Notes under the pieces: model-generated
The model's input: only the letters and a program-made list of their open reading frames with translations
Databases searched by the model: none
Told to the model about the DNA's origin: nothing
DNA from: Craterostigma plantagineum
Taxonomy: Eukaryota > Streptophyta > Magnoliopsida > Lamiales > Linderniaceae
Direction of reading: 5' to 3'
NCBI GenBank assembly: GCA_027422505.1
Contig: JAPQWV010001601.1
Span: 16,015 to 80,014, forward strand
DNA: 64,000 bases
Made by a program: the position numbers and the translations under genes
Shown: positions 22,464-33,929 of the stretch, piece by piece
How positions within the stretch are numbered: the stretch's first letter is position 1
How the letters are laid out: every line of letters starts with the position of its first letter

Positions 22464-23182
22464 GAGATGGGAATGGGGCGAGTCCGGCCCTAAAAAACCT
22501 GGTTTCCCCGATATCCTGGTCTCGGGGCGGGTCCCGGTCTCGAAAGAAGAAACCCGGCTGGTCCAGGGCGAATCCTGGGTCTGGCCAACTCTGCCCCGAG
22601 ACCCGACCCGATACCCGCCCCGGAAATATATATATTATAATTCATTTCGTAATTATGTATTATATAGAATTACCGTTAATATTACTCCCTCTGTCCCTGT
22701 ATGTTTTGTACATATGGGTTCGCGCACGGTTTTTAAGAAACTGAATATTTTAATAATATAGAGGTATAAAGTGTATCAGTGTGACACGTCTTTTAGAATA
22801 TTTAATAGTATTATATTGATTGTGTGTGATAGTTTTTTACTAAATATGGAAATGTATAAAAGTAGTGGGACGCCGGATTTGGTAAAATGTACAAAAGTTC
22901 CGGGACGGGGGGGAGTATGATTTATGAATAGAAAATTTGTTGGTCTGATGGTAGAGGTATGATATTATAAACGTAATGTCGCGGTTCGAGTCTCAAGCAC
23001 TGCATTTTTCTATTTTATCTTCTAAAAAATAAAAAAGAAAAAAAATTAATATAGCTGGGTCTGGCGGGTTAGACCCGGTTTGTTTGGGTCCGGCTCGGGC
23101 TGGGTCTCGAGTCCACTTAAATATGACCGGGGCGGGTCCCGGGTCCGGCCAAACCCGACCCATACCCGCCCCAATGCCATCC
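22464..23182. mobile_element. GGGTCCGG-rich MITE with nested Stowaway and tRNA-like segment
   Basis: The left end gatgggaatggggcgagtcc matches the complement of the right end (ggatggcattggggcgggta), with gggtc/gaccc repeats next to both ends. The Stowaway copy at 22685-22915 lies inside it. After that comes a tRNA-like segment (22938-22998) with A-box-like tggtctgatggtagagg and B-box-like ggttcgagtctc. A truncated relative is at 57213-57490. hAT affiliation is likely but no target duplication was found. Confidence 0.6.
22685..22915. mobile_element. Stowaway-like MITE
   Basis: Starts CTCCCTCTGTCCC, ends GGGACGGGGGGGAG, with TA on both sides. The interior shares ttaagaaactgaatatttta and acacgtctttta with the 45886 copy. 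Confidence 0.85.
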
Positions 23183-23195
23183 ATATTGTAATATC

Positions 23196-23378
23196 TAGGG
23201 CTGGGGAAAAATACCGAAATACCGTCCTTATCGTATCGAAAATATCGAAAATTTTGGTATACCGAAGTTTTTGGTAAGGTATGATACCGTACCGAAAATT
23301 TTCGGTACGGTAATGGTATGAAAGTTTTTAAAATTAGGTATACCGATTATACCGAATACCGAAATTCTAAATTTTTAA

Positions 23379-23420
<42 letters not shown>

Positions 23421-24068
23421 CTATATATATTATATTATTTCAAAAAATATAAAATGAAAAATTAAGGATCTTCATAAACTTATTTAGTCCATACTTGTAC
23501 ACAACTTTCTAATATTAAGCCCATCATATTTTACTCATGTAACTCAAGTAACGTTTAATTTTTGCCTTTTTAATGTTTTTTTTCATGATTTCTGAAAGCG
23601 TGAAGATGCAATGCAATTACTTTATCTTCACTAATTTTTCAAATATAGCCGTTTCGTTCTAATTAATCTATATATAAAGTTGTATTTTGTGGTTATGTAA
23701 AGTGTTTTGTCTTACGAAGGAGACTGGCTAAAATATGTAAATTTTTTAAGGTTAAAAAATCTTTTTATTTTGAAAATTTGGTTAAAATAATCTATTTTAT
23801 TGGAGCCTAAGGAGTTTGAATTGATTAAAAGTTCCAAAACAACGAATTAACGAGTCACGAGACATGCATGGTAAAAACTCTCCATATGAATGGGATAGAA
23901 GGTATGATACCGATACCATACCGAAATTTCGGTATGATACCGTATCGAAATTTAAGGTATACCGAAATTTTGGTATGATATTGATATGATTTTTTTGGAT
24001 ACCGAAATTTCGGTACGGTATACGGTATCACAGTTTTGGTACGGTATACCGTACCGAACTACCCCTCA
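23196..24068. mobile_element. hAT-like MITE, GGTATACCG family, copy 1
   Basis: Begins tagggctggggaaaaatacc and ends ggtataccgtaccgaactac before cccctca. Arrays of ggta/taccg words lie at both ends in inverted orientation. It is colinear with copy 2 at 50328-51114. It contains an (AT)n tract (about 23386-23416) that expands it relative to copy 2. No clean target duplication here; the right side abuts a Cassandra LTR. Confidence 0.7.
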
Positions 24069-24292
24069 ACACCGATTGAAGGGGAACAAAGCATGCCTTT
24101 ATAAGGGTGTGGACACCCCTCCCATGATGCGTTTTAAAGCCGTGCGGGTGGGTGGGAGTTCGTAGGAACTCCGTAGTTAAGCGTGCTGGGGGAGAGTAGT
24201 AACAGAATGGGTGACCACATAGGAAGTCCTCAGCCAGACAGCTTAACGCCCAAAGCGGATAATATCAATGCAAGCGAGGTTGAGCTGTTACA
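24069..24292 (+). mobile_element. Cassandra TRIM LTR carrying a 5S-rRNA-like promoter
   Basis: The region has the Cassandra layout: accgattgaaggggaac, ttataagggtgtggacaccc, gcgttttaaagccgtg, a 5S-like stretch (24161-24230), then gcccaaagcggataatatc and the terminus gagctgttaca. The 5S-like part keeps the Pol III control boxes: agttaagcgtgc (A box), gagagtagta (intermediate element) and gaatgggtgacc...gaagtcct (C box region). Only one LTR is present and its 5' end is cut by the hAT element, so it is a truncated or solo LTR. It is not a functional 5S gene. Confidence 0.85.
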
Positions 24293-24365
24293 CATATGAT
24301 GACCACACGAGCCGCCTATACATTACAATTTACTTTACAACATCGTCGCATGAATAAGTAAAATA

Positions 24366-24879
24366 GGGGATACCCCTGTGTTTAAGACTTTTCTAATTAA
24401 TACCCAAAGTTATTTTCAATTACGAAATATATCTCTGTGTTTAAGACTTTTACAACTGGTATCCAAAAGTAGTTTTTAATTATAGTTGGTACATCTCTAT
24501 TTAAGACTTTTTCTATTGTACTCAAAGCAGATACCCTAACGTATTACATCGTGATTTTAAATGACCAAAAACAAGATATCTAGTTGTAAGCCTTGTTAAT
24601 TGTTAATGTATTCTAGAATGACTAAAAACGATTTTTACATTTAAAAATCACATTTGTAGCTTTTTAAAATCACGACATTATATGTTAGTGGTGATTACCT
24701 TGAAAATACTTTATACATTAATTGGAAAGGCTTTAAACACAGGGGTATTAACGGGAATTGAAAAAACTTTCGGTACCAGTTGGAAAAGTCTTAAACACAG
24801 GGATACCTACATGAACTGGAAAAACTTTGGGCATCAATTGTAAAAGCTTTAAACATATGGGTACCAAGTGGAATTCCCC
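24366..24879. mobile_element. Mutator-type foldback MITE built of internal subrepeats
   Basis: Long inverted arms start ggggatacccctgtg (left) and ggggaattccacttggtacc (complement of right). Each arm is built of about three subrepeats of the type ccctgtgtttaagacttt..., caattggtacccaaag. The 9-bp flanks agtaaaata (24357-24365) and aataaaata (24880-24888) match at 8 of 9 positions, as expected of a Mutator target duplication. The termini resemble those of 56163-57212. Non-coding. Confidence 0.68.
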
Positions 24880-24888
24880 AATAAAATA

Positions 24889-26154
24889 TTTTCACATATA
24901 TGAATTTATTTACTCGAAACCACAATTCTTAGCTGCACATAGATAAGATATAATCCACAGATTTGTCGTATTAATGCAGTCCACAATCGTATGCTACCCT
25001 ACCATGGAATCAATGATTACCTACTCTACTATTTTTTGCTAGTATATCGATTCTTGTAAAATTGTGAAGATTCAAATTATTGAACGCATGTTTGAAATTT
25101 ATGCCATTTGCACGTGAAGTAAAATAAGGCAAGTGCCAACATCGTAGAATATTAAGAGACGAGGATCATCAAGTCAACTCAGAAGGCGTAATAATATCAA
25201 ACCTCAAACTTGAAACGGCATTGAGATTAATATATATAACTAGCAAAGAAGTCTTCTAATTCATTTTATTTTATTATTTATTAACGCTCTTAAATTTAAG
25301 GCAGCCGTCTTTTACAACATAAATAAAAAAGATGATGTTAGCTTTGACTGGTTACTACCGAAACTAGGAATATCACCACAGAGACAAAAAGTGTTTGGAA
25401 AATTCAAAGAGATTGATGGTGGCTGTGGAATTTTGTTTGCCTATGTTGGCTTATCTTGGAAATTTTCCATTTTTGCCTGCTTTTATTCCCAATCATTTGA
25501 GAAATAAAAATTGCATTATTGAAGAAAGCTTGAGACTCCCTTTGTTAAAAAAAAAATAAAGAAAGAAACTTGCCCAGCTAAATTTAATGTCTTAGATTTA
25601 TTTAAACGTTTAAGTCCTAAGTTCGGTTTCCATGACTATGGATGAATTGGAGATAATATACTTGATTTCGAGGAAAAAATTTCGATCCGAGCTATTCCCG
25701 CACATTGGCAAGGACTAATGCTAAGTGAAAATATCCCAAATTCACCTACCACGCTAGTTATTTCGAGAATTAGTCGTGTGTAGTAAATGCATAACTAATT
25801 TTGTGCGGATTATTCGTGTTAGAAAAGAAGTTTCTAAAAAAATAATGAAAGCTTTTAGCCTTTTACACTGCTTCGATCTCAACTTAATCTTAGGAAACAA
25901 ATTGGGCATGGTTTGGGCCAATGGGGATTTCAGTTAATAGGTTATTATATGGCTTGGGCTTTCCATAAGTTTTGGTCCAACAAAGATATAGTTGTTGATA
26001 TGATTAATTAAGAGTTAATAATTTGACTTTTTTCATTCGTGAATCATGATGATAAATTTGATAATCCAACAAATGGCCCCACATTTCAACTTACATTTTC
26101 TGTGATGTATTTGTGCTTTTATTTTATTCAGAAATGTACTTAATGTCATCTTGT
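24889..26154. other. Intergenic region, no gene recognised
   Basis: AT-rich sequence without sustained open frames, recognisable repeats with clear ends, or RNA genes. A short A-rich tract at about 25549-25562 has no flanking duplication that I could find. Confidence 0.55.
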
Positions 26155-26172
26155 ATAAGTGTTCCTATTTTC

Positions 26173-26900
26173 GGAGCCCAATCAACCATAACTTCTCTCT
26201 CTTATTTTTCTCCGCCATCTCTCTAGCGCCGTCACGTTCAAAAAACTGGTCCTCCTCTCTTCCAAAGGCCTTGTTCTTTCCTTGTTTTTTGCAGGTTCTA
26301 GAATTTAGATTTTTATGTGCATTTTGTGTTTTTCTTATTTTTTGGGTGTTTTCTTCAAAGCGTTCATGGAGGACGAACCACTCCTCTTCTTCCTTCTGGT
26401 TTGTGGAGGCGTAGGAAGCCCATCGTCCTACATTATATTGTGGCTTTTGTGTTTTTAGGGCATTTTTTAAAATGCTTGTCGTCTAGCCTCCCGCCTCGTT
26501 GCCTCCGCCTCCGCCGCCTCGACGCATCAGCCTCTCCGCCGGCCGTCACCCATCACCACCACATTCTGCCACTTCTCGCCCCCGTTCACTAGTGAGTCCA
26601 CCGTGTGGACTCGTTTCTCCCAACCATTTGGCCAGGAGCATTTTCTCCGATTGTGGAGCATTTTCTCCCCCAGTGGAGCCCCTTCCGAGAGGGTCTCAAA
26701 TCGTTGGACAAAGAAAGTGTAGAATATCGTAGATTTCGACTAATAGTCATGTGGTATGGTCTATAGTTCTTTGGTCCAAGTTTGAGGTGTTGTGTGCTCC
26801 TGTGTGAGCATTTGTTCTCTACCGGATTCTAATGTCACCGGAGAGACTCATTTAGTCCATGTACTTTTGTTGATTAGTACAAGCTATCGTTTGGAAAAAA
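26173..26900 (+). mobile_element. Poly(A)-tailed retroposed insertion with 18-bp target duplication
   Basis: A 728-bp insert ending in an A-run is flanked by an exact 18-bp repeat, ataagtgttcctattttc, at 26155-26172 and 26901-26918. Contents are pyrimidine-rich leader-like DNA, a possible intron-like ttttttgcag, short overlapping frames rich in Pro/Arg (26499-26732) and a 3' end aagctatcgtttgg before the tail, like the insert at 2842-3488. No reverse transcriptase is present. It could be a SINE-like or 5'-truncated LINE copy, or a retroposed host transcript. Confidence 0.8.
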
Positions 26901-26918
26901 ATAAGTGTTCCTATTTTC

Positions 26919-27705
26919 TGCATTAACTATCGTTTAGGTTAACCAACTAACTTAACGTGCTACATCTGAGATCGTTTAGCTAGCCCCACTCTATATACTA
27001 GTATGTTTAGCACAATCAACATGCATGGAATTTATCAAATTATTTATATTATAAACATTTCATATTATTTATTAAGTTATTTAAAAATAAAATTTTAATT
27101 TAAGGATACACTTGTAATAAATTAAGACGTTAAGGGTAAATTTTGATAAACGATTAAGGGTAAAATTGTAACCACTTATCAAATTGACAGATCAATTTGA
27201 CAGTTTTATCCATCATACACTCTTTATATAAGAGTATAAATATTCTCCTTATATGACCCTTTAGTTTCAATGTTTATAACTTTCCTTTTTTTTTTTACCA
27301 AAATACAGTAACAAAAGTCGTAATGTGAGATCAAGTCTAATGTGACACTAACGTATGTAATGCTACCTCAAGAATATTAGCTACCCTTGAGTTCACCGAC
27401 GAAAATCAAGAGACAGAAGTGAAACAATAAGTCTCCTAGTAGTTGAGATTTTAGTGGGCTTGGTACTCATCGAATAATTCAAGCTTTTGAATCACTACAT
27501 ATAAGAGGTTTTCTCGTCCCATCACCATTTGATTTTAAGGACTTATGGATTTCTTATAATAGGTCATATCATAATAATTATGTTCTGTATTGGGTCATAT
27601 CAAAATAAATTGTCCATTTAAGTGATGGAGCTTCTAATTTATACAAATAGAAGTGAAGGGTTCCGATATTACTAGAGATTAACGGTTCTATGTGTGGGAT
27701 ACTTT
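26919..27705. other. Intergenic region, no gene recognised
   Basis: AT-rich sequence with no open frame of note and no repeat ends that I could pair. Confidence 0.5.
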
Positions 27706-29424
27706 TGGGTAATTCTATTCACACCCCCTACTAAAATAAATACTACTAAAAAATAGTATGTGTTCAAGTTTAATTAATTCTTTATTTGTTTATTCTCTCT
27801 CATATTATTGCATTCAATTCATAGAGAAATTTCAAGGTAACCAATTACTACTTTTTTTTCAACCAATAATATTATAACTTCTAATAATCATATAATTTTA
27901 TATTATAATTCAGCAAAATATATAAGTATGGATTATATTTCTTTAATATAAATTATATATATACTATCTATAATATTAAAATATTATATTATTTATCTTA
28001 ATGTGTTTAATAAATTAACTGGTAACACTTCCAATTGTATAAGTTAATACGAAATATTACTTTATATGATTATTCTTATTCAAATAGGTTGATTATTAGT
28101 ATTACTGAAATTTAAATAATACTTTTTAAATAAAGAGTAAAAGTGTAGATTAATATAAAAATAAAATATTATTAAATGAGATGTGTTAATGAAAAATAAG
28201 TTAACTAGCACAATTATAATTGGGTATTGTTGAAAAATATTGCACTATATTGTTATATAAATTGTTTATTCCTTGTACCTGAAGTATTTAGCGTATTAAA
28301 TGTCATGTTGCACTATATATGTAAAGTATTTAATGCAACGGGGTGTACATAGCATTTTTTATGGGTCCTACTATTCACACCCCCTACACCCTTCTTTTTA
28401 CCCCCCAAACACTTGATTTTTGTAATAATAATTTTAAATAATCACATGATTCAACAAATATTAACTTATTTTCCATTAAATCAACAATATTAATTGCATG
28501 GAATATTGAAAAATTATTAATGAAGTCATTTTAACCAATGACATTTAGAACTAGAAAAAAATGCTCGTGACCCGCAGGCCGGCCCGCCCCACCCTGGTAC
28601 TGTCAAATGGTCTCGCGGGCTGTGTGCCAAATATCAAAATTATTTTTTTAAAAAAATTAATATATAATGAATTATATAGGTTTTTTATATTTGTTGCGAT
28701 CCAATTTCATTTAATCAAATTTTATAAGATAAATAATTTTTATTGAAGAATTTAAATTGATTAGCAGTAATTCAACTTCATTAGTTATTGTAATGTTTTT
28801 TATTTTTTATATAGTTTCTTTCATTTTTTAGGACGGGCCGGGCCCACCAGGCCCGCTACCCGCCAGTAGGGAGGGCGGACTTCCATTTCTCAGGCCCGCC
28901 AGAGGGCGGGCTGCGGCGGGCCCGCCAAATATCATATAATATATATTTTAAAAATTAATATATAAATGAATTATATAGGTTTTTATGTTTTTGAGATTCA
29001 ATTTTAATATCATCAAAATTAATAACTAAATAAATTTTAAGAATGTAAATTTAATTAGGAGTAATTCAACTTCATTCGTTTATTTTAATGTTTTTTTCTT
29101 TTTTTATTATTTTTCTCGTTTTTTTAGGACGGACCGGGCCCACTAGGACCGCTACCCGCCAGTAGAACGGGGCGGGCCTTCATTTACTATGCCCGCCGGA
29201 TGGAAAAAAAATAGTCTTTTTAATCGGCAAGTATTTATTAAATATTACTTTACATATTACTTAAATTATTAACATTAAACTCATTTTTTCCTTTTTTATG
29301 TGGTATGTAATTGGTAAATAATTAATGTTTAATCCTATTAATGAGGGGGTGCAAATAGAAAAAGGTGGGTGCCAATAGAATTACCCTTTTTATTCAAGAG
29401 GGGTGTGAATAGTAGCACCCTACT
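27706..29424. mobile_element. Nested MITE cluster with GC-rich direct repeats
   Basis: Two pairs of inverted ends interleave. gggtaattctattcacaccc (27706) pairs with the complement of 29368-29387 (gggtaattctattggcaccc). gggtcctactattcacaccc (28364) pairs with the complement of 29405-29424 (gggtgctactattcacaccc). The inner part carries a direct duplication of about 295 bp (about 28615-28910 and 28915-29200), each copy with AT-rich sequence followed by gggccgggcccac and gcccgctacccgccagtag or close variants. Non-coding. The order of insertions is not resolved. Confidence 0.5.
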
Positions 29425-29931
29425 TTTTTAAAAGTAAAAAAGAAAAAAAAAGTAGGTCGTGTGCTTTATGTGTTGCTATTTGCTAATGATCGTCCTTCCC
29501 TTAATTATATCCCTCGGCATTTATGACTTGTGCCGTTTGATTAAATCATTGCTATCGTAAATACTAAGACAATTGATTAACTAGATATGTATTTCGACGC
29601 CAATTATTACCTTCAATGACAAGCAATATTAGCTTGGGAATGATCTTTGCCTCATTGAAGCATTGCATTTGTAAGACAGATAAATGATGATAAAGTGTTA
29701 AAGTGCTACACTTTCGTAAAATAAAAATTGTATTTGCAACAATAAATACCTACAAACTTCGTACACGCACAGGCACGATCTATATATATAATGAATAGAT
29801 AAATAAAAATATCCCATCTCACTTATATCAGTCTCTCTCTCTCTCTGCTTCTTCATACACACAATATATAAGCTAACGAACACTCGTTTCGAAGAAGATA
29901 AGGGAAAAAGAGCAACGAAAAATCAAGGAAA

Positions 29932-32267
29932 ATGGAGCTGTTCTACTACATAGTTTTTGGATCTTTAGCTGCCGTTGTAGCAGCTATGGAGTTCAGCAAA
30001 ACGAACAAAGATCGGATCAACACGTCTGCGGCGTTTAATTCCTTCAAGAACAATTACTTGCTCGTCTACTCGCTCATGATGGGTCTGTGTTTCAACAACG
30101 AATGAAATTGTTGTGTTCTGATCTCGGATATCAGTTTTCTGCTGTCTGATTCGCACATTGTGTTTCTGCGATTTTGTTTTTTTTTTCTTTTCATTTGATG
30201 ATGAGAGTTGTTAATTTCCTCTCCTTTTTGATAATCACGAATTGCCTAAATCAATGCTTTACGTTTAGGATCTAGTTGTATTATTTCTGATCTAAATGTT
30301 CGTGGTTGACTTGTTAGAGTACAATCTATGAGATGCAGGGGGGTAACTCATGCTGTGTATGAGAGTAGTGCTTAGATCGAATATCGACGTAGATCTGCTT
30401 CTGCTTAGACTAATTGCAAAGAAAATTAATTATTGCGTCTTCTTCGCCTGTGATAAACAGCTGGTGATTGGTTACAAGGTCCATACGTTTATTACCTCTA
30501 CACAACCTACGGCTTTGGAAAAGGAGAAATCGGGCAGCTCTTCATTGCTGGATTTGGCTCTTCCATGTTGTTTGGAACTATAGTCGGATCTCTAGCCGAT
30601 AAACAGTGAGCTCATCAGTTTCTAAATAAAGATCTGCGAGATTCCGTCCTTATTTCGACCTTTAATCGTTCGATTTTCAGGGGGCGAAAGAGAGCTTGCG
30701 TCACCTATTGCATCACATACATTCTCAGCTGCATCACCAAACATTCTCCTCAGTACAGAGTTCTGATGGTTGGCCGTGTTTTGGGCGGGATTGCAACTTC
30801 TCTGTTGTTCTCTGCTTTTGAGTCATGGCTTGTGGCAGAACACTTCAAGGTCTTCTGGCGTTCTTACAATGTGTGCGTAGACGTAAATTGGTTTGAGTCG
30901 TAACTGATTGGTTTTGCCTCATTCCTACAGAGGGGCTTCGATCAGCAATGGCTATCGTTGACTTTCTCGAAAGCAATCTTTCTCGGGAATGGTCTAGTAG
31001 CTATCTTGGCTGGACTCTTTGGGAATTTCCTAGTCGACACTGTCAGCCTTGGGCCCGTTTCTCCCTTCGACGCTGCTTCGATTTACTAGCCATAGGAATG
31101 GCCGTAATATTGTCATCGTGGACAGAGAATTACGGCGACCCTTCTGAGAACAAAGACTTGCTCACGCAATTTAAGGGCGCGGCTGTAGCGATTGCCTCAG
31201 GTGACCAACTCTTAATATTAAAAGCACTTCAATTCAAATAATAATGTAATAAAACAGTCCTTGTAATGAAAAACAGATGAAAAGATTGCGCTGCTTGGAG
31301 CAATACAGTCACTGTTCGAGGGCTCGATGTACACGTTCGTCTTCCTATGGACGCCGGCTCTGAGTCCAAACGACGAAGATATTCCACATGGTTTTATTTT
31401 CGCTACTTTCATGCTTGCTTCAATGTTGGAAGTTCTGTTGCTGCTAGATTGTTGGCTCGAGGCTCGGTCCGGGTCGAGGGTTATATGCAAATCGTGTTTC
31501 TCATCTCTTCTGCCTCTCTTTTGCTCCCTATTGTGACAAGCGTACGCATATGGCCATAATTTCTCTGTCTGTTTTTTTTTTTTTGCTTTTGTCATAACTA
31601 TAGCTTACTTCACCTTGAATTATATGCCTGGGTCATTTGGTGGAATTCTTTATTTATTACTGTAGTTCTTGGTGGCTCCATCGAATGCGAAAGGAGGTGG
31701 GATTTCATTTTCAGGCTGCCTTCAACTTCTTGGCTTCTGTACTTTCGAAGCTTGCGTGGGCATTTTCTGGCCGTCGATCATGAAGATGAGATCTCAGTAT
31801 ATTCCCGAGGAGGCTCGTAGCACCATCATGAACTTTTTCAGAATCCCATTGAACATCTTCGTCTGCATCGTGCTGTACAACGTATGCTTAAGATCTCATA
31901 TTTCTTCTGATAACTTATTTTTCTTTCGAGAGGTTAAACTTGAGTTTCTTTGATACGTTGTAGTGAATGCATTCCCATCACTGTGATGTTCGGGATGTGC
32001 TCGATCTTCCTCTTCATAGCCTCTGTTTTGCAGAAACGACTTCACGCAATAGGAGAGAAACCAAGTGAGTGAATTGATCTCCCACAATGCAATGCAATAT
32101 CTTCTGTTTTATTATTTTTTTTTCGGGGCCTTCGTTGTAAGCGCATTAACAGGTATAATAACCATACGCTCATTTCATTGTGACGTTTTTACGCCTTTTC
32201 AGAGATGGAGGAATGGACTAGTCTGAAGGAGAAAAATCCAGAGGATGAAGAATTGGATGCTGCTTGA
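29932..32267 (+). CDS. MFS transporter, DUF791/MFSD5 molybdate-anion transporter type (frame broken as sequenced)
   Basis: Polytopic membrane transporter of the major facilitator superfamily. Plant and algal relatives are annotated as molybdate-anion transporters. Eight exons: 29932-30082, 30461-30605, 30681-30849, 30931-31200, 31277-31541, 31666-31881, 31964-32064 and 32213-32267. Conserved pieces include FNSFKNNYLLVYSLMM, GDWLQGPYVYYLY, LFGTIVGSLADKQGRKR, VLGGIATSLLFSAFESW, SSWTENYGDPSENKDLL, FEACVGIFWPSIMKMRSQ and FFRIPLNIF. Conserved reading needs single-base corrections at 31081-31085 (TTT for TTTT), near 31428 (GG for GGG), at the exon 7 acceptor (tag|TG lacking a G, 31963) and near 31973 (CCC for CCCC). 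All are homopolymer contractions and no stop arises by substitution. This is either an assembly error or a very young pseudogene. Confidence 0.9.
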
Positions 32268-32297
32268 AAGCTTTGTCTTATAAAAAGAGATATGTTC

Positions 32298-32299
<2 letters not shown>

Positions 32300-32347
<48 letters not shown>
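32300..32347. repeat. (ATT)n microsatellite
   Basis: About 15 uninterrupted ATT units in the 3' region of the MFS gene, just after its stop codon. Expected to be length-polymorphic. Confidence 0.95.
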
Positions 32348-32348
<1 letters not shown>

Positions 32349-32764
32349 ACGTTCATTTTAAGTTCGAATATTTCACAATGAAAAAACATCACACCTTCTG
32401 ATCGTTTTAGGAAGCCTTGAAATCATTTCTTCACGTAACGTTTTTTTTTAGCTGTAAGAATTTATGGATGCCAACAAAACAAGCATGATTCAGTCATGTC
32501 ATTCTATGACTTAGTTATCAGTAAACGGTTATGCATTTATGATATCTCATTAACTGCTTTTGTTCTGCTGCTGACCAGCAATTAAGAATTTCACGCACTG
32601 TTCGGCTGTACTCACCAATTAAGGTTAGTTCATGTGAATTTACTTCATAATATTGGACTGAGAAACTGAAGAGTTCCACAAATTTTGAGGATACTTTTAT
32701 GTAACCAATTGGCATGACATTATTGCATATGTACAATGAGAAGATAAAAATCACACCCATGGTA

Positions 32765-33599
32765 CTAAGGAAGTACAAAAAAGTAGCAATTTTTGCTTGT
32801 GTTTGTCGCCTACGCCCTCCAAGCCAAAGCTTGCTGAAGCTTGCGTATATACCATCCTGCCATATACATGAATTGCCATCAATATATCATATAATGCTAT
32901 CTAAAATTAGAAAAAAAAACAAGAAAAACGAAATTGGCTCACCAGCAACTTATAAGACTTGTTGGTAGACGAGCCAAATAAGAAGCTCTTCCTCCTCTTC
33001 GTAACCCTCGCAATCTCAACAACACAAAGCTGTTCTTCTCTCCTCATCATATCTCCAAGCGTAGTACGTGAAATCTCCGAGCTATTACTACTCCCATAAT
33101 TACAATCATCTTCTTCCTTATTACATGAGCCCTTAAAGCCCTCCCACCCCCCGACCCAAATTTCACTACACCGCCGATACCCTTGCCGGCGGGCCCAACT
33201 TCACCTTCCCTTATGCACGCCACGGCGGAGCACTTCCTAAAAGAAAAGCTGGTGCACGAAATAGAACGGCCCACGTAGGGCCCGTCGAGCACCGTAGTGG
33301 GCGAGGGAATCTTGATGGTGGTCGATGATGCTAATAATCTTGGAGGGAGTTCCAAAGACCTCGTAACATGATCTTCGCCGGACAACCGTCGCCGTTCGCG
33401 GTGGCTCGAGGTTTTCCGGAGCCTCCTCCCACCGGAAAGGGACGGAGACGGGCGGCCTGAGGGAAGGAGTTAGCATGGCTATGGTGGCTAACGGCTCTTT
33501 GGCGGTGGTGTTACTCTTACATGGGAGTTTGAGTAAGGAAAGCTTGGGATGTGATGCGTAGTCTTGTCGGTTGTTTTCATCGTTTACTGCATGAAACAT
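32765..33599 (-). CDS. DUF688-family protein (frame broken as sequenced)
   Basis: Plant-specific protein of unknown function. From the ATG at 33599 the frame has the family block SLLKLPCKS, then RPPVSVPFRWEEAPENLEPP (about residues 49-68). In the next frame follow SLELPPRLL, KIPSPTTVLDGPYVGRS and FSFRKCSA. In a third frame come WEGFKGSCNKEEDD and EIARVTKRRKSF, ending at a GT donor near 32943. A last exon (from about 32857 downwards, GIYASFSKLWLGGRRRQ) follows a cag acceptor. The two frame jumps lie near 33380-33400 and at the six-G run near 33146-33151, each explained by one base. The C-terminus after a T-run at about 32790 is uncertain. Nuclear or cytosolic location is not evident. Confidence 0.75.
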
Positions 33600-33929
33600 G
33601 TCTTATCATCAAAAGAAGTGTTATTGGTAGCTGTGACTCGGCGTTTATAGGGGCAAAGGCGAAGGTATATATATAGATAGTGTAATAATTATATATGCAT
33701 ACATGTGCATGGAGACAATGTGTGTGTGTGGGAGAGTGTCAGTGGGGTTGGGAGTTAGTTAATGGCTACAACTACAAATAGTTTTGAGAGTGATATATGA
33801 ATGAGTGACTATTCTTAATTTTTATCTATTTAAAGTGTGGCATCTAAATGACTATTCTCAATAAAGTAAGGTCAAAATCTTTCACGTACGTGTTAACTTC
33901 TCATTAACGGTAAGAGAAGGCACAGAACT

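Noticed and set aside
24161..24230. 5S rRNA gene
   Set aside because: Only the internal control region resembles 5S rRNA. The 5' third and the 3' end of the gene do not match, and the flanks are those of a Cassandra LTR.
31327..31559. Separate small genes in the MFS exon 5 region
   Set aside because: The two overlapping frames are the same exon read before and after a one-base break.
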